NCBI GenBank assembly: GCA_015227615.1
Contig: JAALGZ010000015.1
Location: 149,001-213,000, forward strand
Direction of reading: 5' to 3'
Length of the DNA stretch: 64,000 nt
Source: Labyrinthula sp. Ha
Lineage: Eukaryota > Sar > Bigyra > Labyrinthulida > Labyrinthulaceae
Shown: positions 12,221-21,161 of the stretch, piece by piece
Numbering within the stretch: position 1 is the first letter of the stretch
Layout: every line of letters starts with the position of its first letter
Notes under the pieces: generated by a model
Database searches by the model: none
Told to the model about the DNA's origin: nothing
What the model saw: the letters and a program-made list of their open reading frames with translations, nothing else
Position numbers and translations under genes: made by a program

Positions 12221-14044
12221 ATGCGAGAAAAGAAAACGAAACGCCGAAACTCATTCAGATTTTGGGGTAGAAAAAACTCACTAAAGAATAAAAATAAACC
12301 AATGATAAACGAAGAAGTGTCTTCTCCATCTAAGCTTTCCAAAAACCATTCAGACGACCAACTGCGCACGTTTGAGCAAGTTGCACCAATTTCAGAGCAA
12401 GTTGAAGCTGTAGATGAAAATGCTACGGGTGAGGAAAGAGAAGATTCGTTTGAAAATGTAGAAAATCGAGAAGCGAAGGGTATTGAGGAAACCGAGAAAG
12501 CACTTTCTGTTGGGTCAAAACACTCTGACAGTGATGTCTCGGTTCCTTCGAGCTCAGGAAGCAAGAAATCTGTTTCCTTTGATCTTTCCTCCGTTGAAGG
12601 ATCCAAACAGCCACAAGATATTGAAAAGGATGTCCATCCAGAAAAACTTACGGAGTACTACATTCCAGGCGGAAGCACTATCCTAAATGCAGAATCTCGA
12701 TTTACATTCAACCAGTATGAGCTGCCTGAAGGCAAAGTGTCGCAGATTAAAAAAGAGACAGAATCAAAAACAACATTTGGAAAAGCTCCTTTGCAATTTG
12801 TTGGGATGAAATTAAAGCAGATGGATCTACAATTAGCTATTATAATGAGAAAGTTTGTGGTTCTATTGTCGAGATCAAGTGGGCAAGACAAAGTAGCAGC
12901 CTTTACTCAATATGGTTCAATGGCGGTGGGAGATCTGATTTCTCGATACTATTATTTCAAAAAGTTCGTGCAAGGACACTTAGACAATATAAATTTGCAG
13001 CAGGTCGTTGATCTAGCGGTAAACCCTGTGGACAAGGCCAAATTAAATATTCCTAAGGAGCTTGCTTGGTGGGTTCTGCTTGAAGATTCTATGAGCCAGG
13101 GCCGAAAAGTTTTGAGGTTATTTAAATGGGTTAAAGAATATGAAAGAGCAAGATTGGCTATGGTTATACCACCTGAGTTTCTCACAAATATTAAGTCAAG
13201 TGCCAAAGCATTGTTTAATAGAATTCTACAAGTTTTGATGCACGTTTTTGCAGCTATTTATTACTTTTCTGATAACCTAATTTGGGCAACACAAATAGGT
13301 ATAGTTAACCGGGCAACCAAAGATGTTGCCTCTTTTCCTCAGATGATGAAAAAGGTTGATACTCTCGCAGAGGTTGCATTAGTAAGAAACAAGTTTTTTG
13401 AGCGATTAAAATTAAGGCGAGAAGCTGAGGAGAGAGTTGCTAGGTTGACGCATACTAGAAACTATGCAAGTTTATATCGTTTGCTTTTTGCCATTATATA
13501 CTCTTCCCTACAAATTGCATCTCTTGCAACAGAACGAAAGCGGTTGCACAAGGTTTTTGGCAAAAGATTGGCCGCCGCAAAGTATCTCGCAAGATCGCCA
13601 GAAGAGGAAGATTTAAGCAATACAATTTTGACAGAACATGAAGCAGATTTAGTACGAGAGGCAGCTGATAAGAGACGAAAGGTCTTGAAGTCATTTAACA
13701 GTGTCGATGGTGATCAGGTATGGACCAATCTTAGGGAAAAGCTGGATTTAGACGTTGAATGGAAGGACGTGGCAACTGAAACAGGCATTTCTGTCCGCAA
13801 AATGAAGCTTCAGAGACAGGCGCGGTTAGAAAGTAATAAGCTTGAAATCACAGAGCAAGTAAAAGATATGGTTGCAGCCTCTTGTAATCTTCTTATGCTG
13901 CTTAACAGGCTCAAGTTCAGGTATTTTCAGCGAATTCCTCTATATATGGTGGGTATATTTGGAGCTACTTCGGGTTTTTTAGGAATAATGAAAAATTGGC
14001 CCAAGAAGGTTCAAAATATTAAAATCAAGGAGAAAACAGCTTAA
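12221..14044 (+). CDS. PEX11: PEX11-family peroxisomal membrane protein with long N-terminal extension (607 aa)
   Basis: PEX11 proteins remodel and elongate the peroxisomal membrane before fission. The family region runs from about residue 190 to the end. It opens with the LSRSSGQDKVAAFTQYG block (an amphipathic membrane-bending helix in the family), then SQGRKVLRLFKW near 290, a DNLIW block near 352, and ends with a CNLLMLLNRLKF helix and a final hydrophobic segment (MVGIFGATSGFLGIM) before the C-terminus. Usual PEX11 proteins are about 230-280 aa. This one has about 185 extra N-terminal residues, basic at first and then rich in Ser and Glu, plus an insertion of roughly 130 charged residues (about 380-530) between the two membrane parts. 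The ATG at 12221 opens the frame. It converges on the ABC transporter, 81 bp away. Confidence 0.85.
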   Translation: MREKKTKRRNSFRFWGRKNSLKNKNKPMINEEVSSPSKLSKNHSDDQLRTFEQVAPISEQVEAVDENATGEEREDSFENVENREAKGIEETEKALSVGSKHSDSDVSVPSSSGSKKSVSFDLSSVEGSKQPQDIEKDVHPEKLTEYYIPGGSTILNAESRFTFNQYELPEGKVSQIKKETESKTTFGKAPLQFVGMKLKQMDLQLAIIMRKFVVLLSRSSGQDKVAAFTQYGSMAVGDLISRYYYFKKFVQGHLDNINLQQVVDLAVNPVDKAKLNIPKELAWWVLLEDSMSQGRKVLRLFKWVKEYERARLAMVIPPEFLTNIKSSAKALFNRILQVLMHVFAAIYYFSDNLIWATQIGIVNRATKDVASFPQMMKKVDTLAEVALVRNKFFERLKLRREAEERVARLTHTRNYASLYRLLFAIIYSSLQIASLATERKRLHKVFGKRLAAAKYLARSPEEEDLSNTILTEHEADLVREAADKRRKVLKSFNSVDGDQVWTNLREKLDLDVEWKDVATETGISVRKMKLQRQARLESNKLEITEQVKDMVAASCNLLMLLNRLKFRYFQRIPLYMVGIFGATSGFLGIMKNWPKKVQNIKIKEKTA

Positions 14045-14125
14045 TTTTTGCTTGAGCTCACAAGTACTACTGTTTGGAGTTACCTATGTCTTAAACGATA
14101 CTTAATGTTTTTTATTCGCTGCGCA

Positions 14126-17100
14126 CTAATTCTTAAATACTGTAACTAATAACGCGAGAGTCCTTAAAGCAACGATCCAAGCAACGAGAATTTCAATATC
14201 TAACCATCGGTTGTGAAAAGTAAAATCTTGAAGAAAGTCTGTAAATACAAACTCTTTGGCTGGAAGAACGACTCCAGTGATATTTTTCAATGCTTCAAAG
14301 TTTCTCAGCGGGTGTAGGGGATTCAAGACTAGTTTACCATTTGTTGTACAGATATTTTCAGGTACGGAATTTGAAACGGATTGGTGGACTATCCTTAAGA
14401 TGTCTGCCATCATGCTAGGGATAGGATCGTTCCATGGTTCTCCTTCGGGTAAACAAATTCTGTCCTCGGAGGAGTAAAACTGAGTTGATAGCAGCCCCTC
14501 GGAAGAATATTTGAAGTAGGAGAACAAATACATGGGTACATAGGCTATTGGGAGACGTTCTACAGGCACAATGATTCCACAGAAAACCATTAGGATCAAC
14601 ATTGCTAGTATCGAAAACAGCTGTGCAACCAACGTTACATCAAACAGCGCAACAGCGAAGATACCAAGCGAATTTGTAACCATGAACAATAAGAAGACTA
14701 CCAGTGAATAATACTGAAAAGGAAACCAACTTGACATATTGAGGTTAGTGCAAACATACACAATTGGAATTGTAAGAGCAAGTTGAAATAAAGTCCAGGG
14801 CAACTCCACAATTCCTTGGGAAAGGCCAAAGGCGGCAGCCCTGTAGCTACCTTGACGTCTTTCCTTTTGAAACAATCTTTTAGCTGCAGATGCATGGGGA
14901 ATAAATGTATACAAGTTATACATACAGCTTAACATAGCAAAAAAGTAAATATTCGTAATTTTAGCTACCAGATCATCGACAACATGCAAAACATTATTGT
15001 AAAAGAATGAAGAAAATAACACAGTGAAAACTAGCGCGATTAAAACCCGATTAAGAGAAAACTGTGGTGACCGCCAATACGTTATCCAGTCACGCTGAGT
15101 CAAATAAAAAACTTGTATTAGAGTTGACCTGGCATATTCTTGTTTACTTACTTTATATTTTTCAATACTCTGTGAGAATGAAGAGCTATTCATGAGATCT
15201 GCAGCTAGTGGCGGATATCCGGAACGAAGTTCTTGAAGACACAACTTAATTTCAGTTGCTGTATCTACCCTCTTTTGAGATTTTCTGTATTCACTGGCTA
15301 AGTCAAGATCGTAGCTACGGTCAGTGACCGCCGAGAGGAGCCAAATGGCTGGATTTTCTGAAGCGCGAAGAGCAGGGAATCCGGCAATGCTTTGAAAATA
15401 CTGTGCAACATCGGATGCCTCTTTGCCAACCGAACCAAAATAAAGTATTTCACCTCGCTGCAGTAGCAACAGATCATCTAAATTATTAAACACAGCTTTG
15501 CTTGGTTGATGAATTGTACAAACTACTGTTCTACCCAAACTGGCTATTTTTTGTAATAGTTTCATAATGCGAGCAGCTGAGTTTCTTTCTAGGCCACTTG
15601 TAGGTTCATCACAAAAAATCAATGCTGGGTTAGACACAAGTTCAACTCCTATATCAAGTTTCTTCAGCTGCTCTGAGCTAAGATATTTGACCATAGTATC
15701 AGCAAGTTCTCTGAGCCCAAGTAGATTCATAATTTCAACAAGCAAATGTTTCTTAATACTGTTTAAGCTGGAATAAGAGCCACGGGTTTGACCACTAGCC
15801 CCATTGCCGTAGAAATACTGCTGTTCACGTAGTCTTAGGTTAATACTAAATAAAAGACACTCCCTCACAGTGGCTGTTAGTGGTTGTAGAGCGTATTGTT
15901 CAATGTAGACTGACCCTTCAATAAGGCGTGCACTCACAGTTAGTTTCTTCGGTGTGCCATCTAGGAATATTTGACCTTGGTGTTTTCCGATACGTCTCTT
16001 GCCACTTACAAAATCAAGAAGACTCGTCTTACCGGCACCGCTGGAGCCCATTAACCCTAACAAGCGGTTTGGTCTGGCAATGAAAGAGATATTTCTAAGC
16101 AGATCATAGGGCTCATTGTTCACCAGGACCGAGCACCAAAGGTTTTTCACAATCAAAGTTTTCTGAAGTTTCACATCCATCGGTAGAAAAATAGGGTTTG
16201 AGACCTTCGCTGAGACTGTGGAATCTTCCGCAATCAAAGGTGTCTGTAGATTGTGCTTGCGGCTCTTATATTGAAGTAAATTATTTGTATAACTTTGAAG
16301 CTTGCCTAATATTGAGCTTGTTTGGCTAGACATGCTTCTTGTACTTAGCAGAGACGCCTCGGGCTTAATTTTTCGACCTCCTTCTGATTTTGAAACTTGT
16401 TCAGTCAATAGCTTGACCTTTTTATATCTAATCTTGGACATGCAAATGACAAGTACGAAAAGGCAAGCGACAGTAGCTACGAGGTTGTAGGAGACCGCAT
16501 AGAACACAACGTCATGGTTCAATTCTAAGCCCCTGGATTGCAAGAAAAAATTCGAGCAATCGTTGAATACAGTCATATTAACCCCTAGCATATCAAAGTG
16601 ACAAGGATTACGTTGATATTCTTCACCCCCATATTCATTAACTGCAAGAGCATAGTAGCTCCAATAAACAGGGTTTCCTGTCATAATCCATCGAACAGTA
16701 ATAGGAACCTTGGTCGCAGCTCTCAAGGCTCCAGAAGCAACAATACTAATTGCAATTGATACTGTCCCAACTATTATAGCCCCTTCCTCAGTTCTCACCA
16801 GAAAAACTAGGAGAAGAAAAAAACAATTACAGAGCATGCTAAAGGAAGTGATAACTAACAGATACAAATAGAATATATTCAAATTTTTCTCTAAGGCACA
16901 CATCCAATAGACAATTGATGTGAATAATATTACCTCTACAACAGTGAACGGGACACTGGTTAAGAATTTAGATATTGTTAGTTCGATTGGACTATAAAAC
17001 TTGGCATCAAGCTGTTTGTAGTAAATTTCCCTCCTCTCAGAGTTAATATGTATCGAGGGAAAAGATGATGAAACCAGGAACATAAGAATCATAAGGAATA

Positions 17101-19195
17101 AAATTGACTTTAGCCACCAGTCGCTAAACTTGAGCTGCCAAAATAAACTACCAAAAAAGCATCCGGCCAAGATACTACAAAGAAATTTAACAAGTAGAAA
17201 GCGATAGTCCCTAAAACCCAGTTTCAAACAGCGAAGTGAAAGATACCAACTTGTTTTTAGAAAGCTTTTTGGCGGAATATCGTCATGGTCGTAGTAGAAT
17301 GCCTGCTGAGAAGCCCTCTCAAGTTTAAAAGTTTCTTCACTCAACAAGTCCAAAATTCTGATATGTTCCTTAGAAGTACGCCACTGCTGTGCAAGCTCAG
17401 TTGAGTTGGGGCAGGTATTTTCAGTTTGATTCGGAGTTGCCCCTTTTCGGTGCTCCTTATCAAAATGGGTTTTGCGCCTAGTTGAACACATATCAATCAA
17501 AAATTCAGCTACATCATAACCCTTAGGCCTCCTGAACCCTATATTCTCAAAGTAGGAAATCGCTGAATCAAACTTTCCTTGAAATATGAGACCGCCCTCA
17601 CTGAGTAACAGAACTTCGTCGAAGACACCAACTATGTCTGGGGATGGATTAACAGAGGATACAATAATTGTTTTCTTCAATACCTTAGCAGCTTGTTTTA
17701 GGTAATTTGTGATATTATAACCTGCAGCCGAATCAAGCCCGGTGTAAATCTCATCACAACACATAACCTGTGTCCCTGTTACCAGCATCTCACCAAAACT
17801 TGTTCTTCTTCTCTCCCCTCCAGATATACCATTAATACCAGGAAGTCCTAAGGGAGTATCTTTACAATTGGTAAGACCCAAGAGGGCAAGACATATATCT
17901 ACTTCTAGGTCTCTTAGCAAGAGTAATTTTTCAGCTGCTTTTTTACCAGAATTCTTCTGAATGAGATCGAGGAGTCTAGAATCTTCATAAATAATCTTTT
18001 TGCTAGCATTAAAAGCAAAGCTTAATGTTTCCCCCACTGTCAACAAAGGCTCATGGCAGTCGAACGCTGCAGTATGACAAACCCAGGCAGCAATATTCTT
18101 GAGTTTCGCAAGATTCTTTCCGTTATATCGTATTGTTCCCTTGCACTCTAGAGGTTGTGATCCATATCTTTTTTCTATGTGCTTCCCAGCAATTGATTCG
18201 AGGAGCATACTTTTCCCGCTATGTGGAGGCCCCAGTACCATAACCAGAGTTCCAGGATATAGCAAAGCTGTTACATCATTTAAGATTGCTTGTTTCTTTC
18301 CTGGAGTCCAGAAAGAGCATAGATACATCTGCTGAAGGAGTTGGCTGAGTTTTCGCGGGAAATATAGAGCACTAGCTGACAAAACACTACCAACGGTTGG
18401 TTCATAGGGTTTCTGAAAATTACAGGTGCCACCTTGTGGCACATATAGAGACAAGTTCTCAATGGCGACTTGAACGGACTCATCAAGTTCAGTTTTCAAA
18501 ACTTTATGCACAGCTTCCATGTACCTGTCCACGCCTTCAGATAATAGTTGTTCAGCAGAATTAAAGTCTTGGTATATTCTTGTTGTCTGGCGCTTAAGGC
18601 GAGAGTCCTTCTCCCGAAAGGAAGAGGTATGCAGAAGATTTGAAACATTTCTTTGAAATGCTGCAGAGAACTTATCGTCTTGTCGCATTTTATCGCTTGA
18701 GATATGTTCTTTGGGCATTCTTCCAAACTTCTGTAGGTAGGTTTCGAGATGTTTCGCCGATTTTTGAGCCATGCTGGCGACAGTTTTAGGATCCTTCCCA
18801 GTAACGTTAAACTGTGTACTCAGATTGACCAATACTTTATGACCCACCTCGCCTTGATTACTGTCAACTTTCTCCTCCTCAGCCTTATTTTGATCCCTTA
18901 AAGCTTTCTCTAAAGACTTTCTCTTTGGTTGCTTAACCTCAGTGTCGCCTACAGACATCGAAACCACGACTTTTTTACACTTTAAACCCAGACTATCTCT
19001 TCTTGAATTTTCCATCATGCCTGCATCAGAGTTCTTGTGCTTCTTCAAAATAATTGCATCCTCACTGCTTTTTTCACGTGCTTCAGTATCTTTCCATTCC
19101 ATTTTAATAGAATCTGTTTCCTTAAAACTATCCTTTTTAGATTTGTGAGCTTTGGACAAAGCTTTGGAGTCTGCAAAAATGTTTTTAAAAGTCAT
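14126..19195 (-). CDS. Full-size ABCG (PDR-type) ABC transporter (1689 aa)
   Basis: ATP-driven exporter of the pleiotropic drug resistance architecture (NBD-TMD-NBD-TMD), probably in the plasma membrane. NBD1 has Walker A GPPHSGKS near residue 327, signature ISGGERRRTSF near 455 and a Walker B CCDEIYTGLDSA near 477. TMD1 spans about 640-930. NBD2 has Walker A GSSGAGKTS near 1055, a degenerate signature LSSEQLKKLDIGVELV and Walker B IFCDEPTSGLE. TMD2 occupies about 1370-1680. The D-loop of NBD2 reads GLERNSA instead of GLDS, an unusual change in a nucleotide-sandwich contact. About 230 lysine- and serine-rich residues precede NBD1. Substrate unknown. The start ATG at 19195 is 27 bp from the stop codon of the upstream gene on the same strand, so its promoter must be tiny or lie within that gene. 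Confidence 0.92.
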   Translation of the reverse strand: MTFKNIFADSKALSKAHKSKKDSFKETDSIKMEWKDTEAREKSSEDAIILKKHKNSDAGMMENSRRDSLGLKCKKVVVSMSVGDTEVKQPKRKSLEKALRDQNKAEEEKVDSNQGEVGHKVLVNLSTQFNVTGKDPKTVASMAQKSAKHLETYLQKFGRMPKEHISSDKMRQDDKFSAAFQRNVSNLLHTSSFREKDSRLKRQTTRIYQDFNSAEQLLSEGVDRYMEAVHKVLKTELDESVQVAIENLSLYVPQGGTCNFQKPYEPTVGSVLSASALYFPRKLSQLLQQMYLCSFWTPGKKQAILNDVTALLYPGTLVMVLGPPHSGKSMLLESIAGKHIEKRYGSQPLECKGTIRYNGKNLAKLKNIAAWVCHTAAFDCHEPLLTVGETLSFAFNASKKIIYEDSRLLDLIQKNSGKKAAEKLLLLRDLEVDICLALLGLTNCKDTPLGLPGINGISGGERRRTSFGEMLVTGTQVMCCDEIYTGLDSAAGYNITNYLKQAAKVLKKTIIVSSVNPSPDIVGVFDEVLLLSEGGLIFQGKFDSAISYFENIGFRRPKGYDVAEFLIDMCSTRRKTHFDKEHRKGATPNQTENTCPNSTELAQQWRTSKEHIRILDLLSEETFKLERASQQAFYYDHDDIPPKSFLKTSWYLSLRCLKLGFRDYRFLLVKFLCSILAGCFFGSLFWQLKFSDWWLKSILFLMILMFLVSSSFPSIHINSERREIYYKQLDAKFYSPIELTISKFLTSVPFTVVEVILFTSIVYWMCALEKNLNIFYLYLLVITSFSMLCNCFFLLLVFLVRTEEGAIIVGTVSIAISIVASGALRAATKVPITVRWIMTGNPVYWSYYALAVNEYGGEEYQRNPCHFDMLGVNMTVFNDCSNFFLQSRGLELNHDVVFYAVSYNLVATVACLFVLVICMSKIRYKKVKLLTEQVSKSEGGRKIKPEASLLSTRSMSSQTSSILGKLQSYTNNLLQYKSRKHNLQTPLIAEDSTVSAKVSNPIFLPMDVKLQKTLIVKNLWCSVLVNNEPYDLLRNISFIARPNRLLGLMGSSGAGKTSLLDFVSGKRRIGKHQGQIFLDGTPKKLTVSARLIEGSVYIEQYALQPLTATVRECLLFSINLRLREQQYFYGNGASGQTRGSYSSLNSIKKHLLVEIMNLLGLRELADTMVKYLSSEQLKKLDIGVELVSNPALIFCDEPTSGLERNSAARIMKLLQKIASLGRTVVCTIHQPSKAVFNNLDDLLLLQRGEILYFGSVGKEASDVAQYFQSIAGFPALRASENPAIWLLSAVTDRSYDLDLASEYRKSQKRVDTATEIKLCLQELRSGYPPLAADLMNSSSFSQSIEKYKVSKQEYARSTLIQVFYLTQRDWITYWRSPQFSLNRVLIALVFTVLFSSFFYNNVLHVVDDLVAKITNIYFFAMLSCMYNLYTFIPHASAAKRLFQKERRQGSYRAAAFGLSQGIVELPWTLFQLALTIPIVYVCTNLNMSSWFPFQYYSLVVFLLFMVTNSLGIFAVALFDVTLVAQLFSILAMLILMVFCGIIVPVERLPIAYVPMYLFSYFKYSSEGLLSTQFYSSEDRICLPEGEPWNDPIPSMMADILRIVHQSVSNSVPENICTTNGKLVLNPLHPLRNFEALKNITGVVLPAKEFVFTDFLQDFTFHNRWLDIEILVAWIVALRTLALLVTVFKN

Positions 19196-19222
19196 TCCTG
19201 ATTTTATCTATTCTTTCTCTTT

Positions 19223-20908
19223 TCATTTAACGACTACAAAAGATTTTAGATCCTCTATAGCACAATCTGCGGGTTCACTAGTGAGTACTTGAGAGAAAAG
19301 AAACTTTTCAGAAAGAGATTCCGTAATCTTATAAGTTTGAGTTACATTGTTACTTGTCAAAGTATGTTTGGAGCCTTTAATGTGTGCTTTGTATCTGCTG
19401 GGCGAGCTTACAGTAAGATTGCACAGAGAACAATAAGTTGGTGCAACTGATGCGTCACTATTCTTTAATAAGTGGTCTTGAGTGAGAAACCTGGATTTAG
19501 ATAAACCAATAAGTAGGGGACCTAAACTTTCTATGCAAAAGGAAAACAATAGATCGGTACTAAGGTTGATGTTGTTCAGAATAGACAAAGCAAAAAAAGT
19601 AGCTTCAAATGTCGAGATTCTTCCTAAACCATATCCATCATGCACCATATTTATCACAGGAGAAAAGTATTTCTTCAAAAATTTTTCATTAAGTTTGAAA
19701 CAACGGGTTTTTAGTTCTTCTCGAATAGAAAAAACAAATTTAAGCAACTGACTTGTTTGCTTCCAGGTACCATCAAGCACAAGCATAAGCTTAACCTTGG
19801 ATTGGTTATCACCTTTGAAAGAACAAGAAAGAACTTCTGAGCCCTCTACAGGATAAAGTATAAAAATAGAATCCAAATCTATACATTCCAATTTCCACTT
19901 CAAGATATTCAAGTCGCTCTCTATCCCAAAGAAACAGATTCGACACTTCTCTAGAACAAAAGGTAGTACTCTAGCACTACTTGTACTGCGCAAGAACTCA
20001 TTTGGATGGGTTAAAACAAGAATTTCCAACTCATGCCTTTCGAACTCAACTATAGGGAGTTGTTTAAACTGTCTGCAAGTGCAAAATGATCTCGGAAACC
20101 AGCAAACAAAACATCTATCCAGTTTTTCGATATAGCTTAAGCTGCTTTTCAGCAAGAAAGGGGCCATAGAAAGATATAAATCTTGTTCTCTTTCCAAACT
20201 CTGAATATTTTGATCGTTTATAGTTTCCACCTTTTTAACCATCTTAGTTCGAAGAACCTGAAAGGAAGGTTTTTTCATTTTGATACCAGGAACGTTATTC
20301 ACGGGTTTTCTCATCAGTAACTTGACAGTTTTCGATTTTCCTTTTCGATAAATGCCTTCTTCAAACTCTTCCTCATTTTCTTCTTCAACAAGAACATCGA
20401 AGCTTCGAAGCAAGTCCTTTATTTTAATACATGTTGTTCGTCTTTGAACAGCTTGGGGCCCATTTCGTCCTTTATAATCTACATGGTACCCTTGAAATAC
20501 AAATAAACCTCCAGGTTTTAAAGAAAACATGATATTCTGAAATAAGTATTTGTTTTTTCTTGTCGTTGGCTGAAAAAATAAACAAACGATTAAATCATAC
20601 TTTGTTCGTTTAAAATTGAATTCTAACACATCTTGTGTTTTAACGTATATAAGTTTTTCACAATTATTTTTTCTGGAAAGAAACTTTATTTTTTCAACGG
20701 CTATTTTAGAAAACTCAATGCATTCAACTTCATAACCTAGAGAAGCAAGAAAAACCGCATTTTTTCCCTCGCCTTCTGCTATGCTTAGAGCTATTGCTTT
20801 TGCACTCGTCTTTAGTCTGCTGGAGATGGTAGTTAGGAACTTGTTTGGTTCCAAACCATATGCAAATCCTTTCTTTGAATATCTACCGTTCCACTCATTT
20901 TTGTTCAT
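19223..20908 (-). CDS. Fusion: SAM methyltransferase + DTW tRNA aminocarboxypropyltransferase + C2H2 zinc finger (561 aa)
   Basis: Three modules in one frame. Residues about 1-205 are a class I SAM-dependent methyltransferase of the TehB/TPMT-like kind: NEWNGRYSKKGFAYG start, motif I SIAEGEGKNAVFLASLGYEV, and LKPGGLFVFQGY. Residues about 260-470 are a DTW domain, the fold of tRNA-uridine aminocarboxypropyltransferases (acp3U; DTWD1/2, TapT). It has the zinc knuckle CFVCWFPRSFCTC (CxxC...CxC), LTHPNE, the signature DGTW near residue 378 and RISTFEATFFAL. Residues about 492-518 hold a U1/matrin-type zinc finger CxxC-x12-H-x5-H. The expected role is tRNA modification using SAM as both methyl and aminocarboxypropyl donor, with the finger perhaps binding RNA. 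This is inference. I know of no standard protein with this order. A full-length LINE lies about 210 bp upstream. Confidence 0.85.
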   Translation of the reverse strand: MNKNEWNGRYSKKGFAYGLEPNKFLTTISSRLKTSAKAIALSIAEGEGKNAVFLASLGYEVECIEFSKIAVEKIKFLSRKNNCEKLIYVKTQDVLEFNFKRTKYDLIVCLFFQPTTRKNKYLFQNIMFSLKPGGLFVFQGYHVDYKGRNGPQAVQRRTTCIKIKDLLRSFDVLVEEENEEEFEEGIYRKGKSKTVKLLMRKPVNNVPGIKMKKPSFQVLRTKMVKKVETINDQNIQSLEREQDLYLSMAPFLLKSSLSYIEKLDRCFVCWFPRSFCTCRQFKQLPIVEFERHELEILVLTHPNEFLRSTSSARVLPFVLEKCRICFFGIESDLNILKWKLECIDLDSIFILYPVEGSEVLSCSFKGDNQSKVKLMLVLDGTWKQTSQLLKFVFSIREELKTRCFKLNEKFLKKYFSPVINMVHDGYGLGRISTFEATFFALSILNNINLSTDLLFSFCIESLGPLLIGLSKSRFLTQDHLLKNSDASVAPTYCSLCNLTVSSPSRYKAHIKGSKHTLTSNNVTQTYKITESLSEKFLFSQVLTSEPADCAIEDLKSFVVVK

Positions 20909-21020
20909 ATATCGTTCTTATATCTTAAAAGATTTGCTATAATTCTTTGTTTACCCTGCGTATATCTATAGTGGTGTTTTAAAATGTAAGAGGGTTTATA
21001 TATCAAACAAGTGAAACTAA

Positions 21021-21026
21021 CCGTTA
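21021..21026 (-). promoter_or_regulatory. MYB-type TAACGG site upstream of the methyltransferase-DTW gene
   Basis: CCGTTA on the plus strand reads TAACGG in the sense of the downstream minus-strand gene, about 113 bp before its ATG. It lies between that ATG and the LINE insertion, so the insertion left this proximal site in place. Confidence 0.3.
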
Positions 21027-21161
21027 GATATCCACAGAACCAGCGATGCTCAAATGGATAGGCGAGAATCTTTTCAAATGCCCATAATGGACAACTCGCT
21101 GTGGACCTTAAAATTAACAAAATTTTAGGCTTGTGAAAACAACGTCAAGGACGAAGCTAAA

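Noticed and set aside
20905-21120. 71-codon minus-strand ORF between the methyltransferase-DTW gene and the LINE
   Set aside because: No ATG start, no domain, and it crosses the target-site duplication. It is promoter DNA open by chance.
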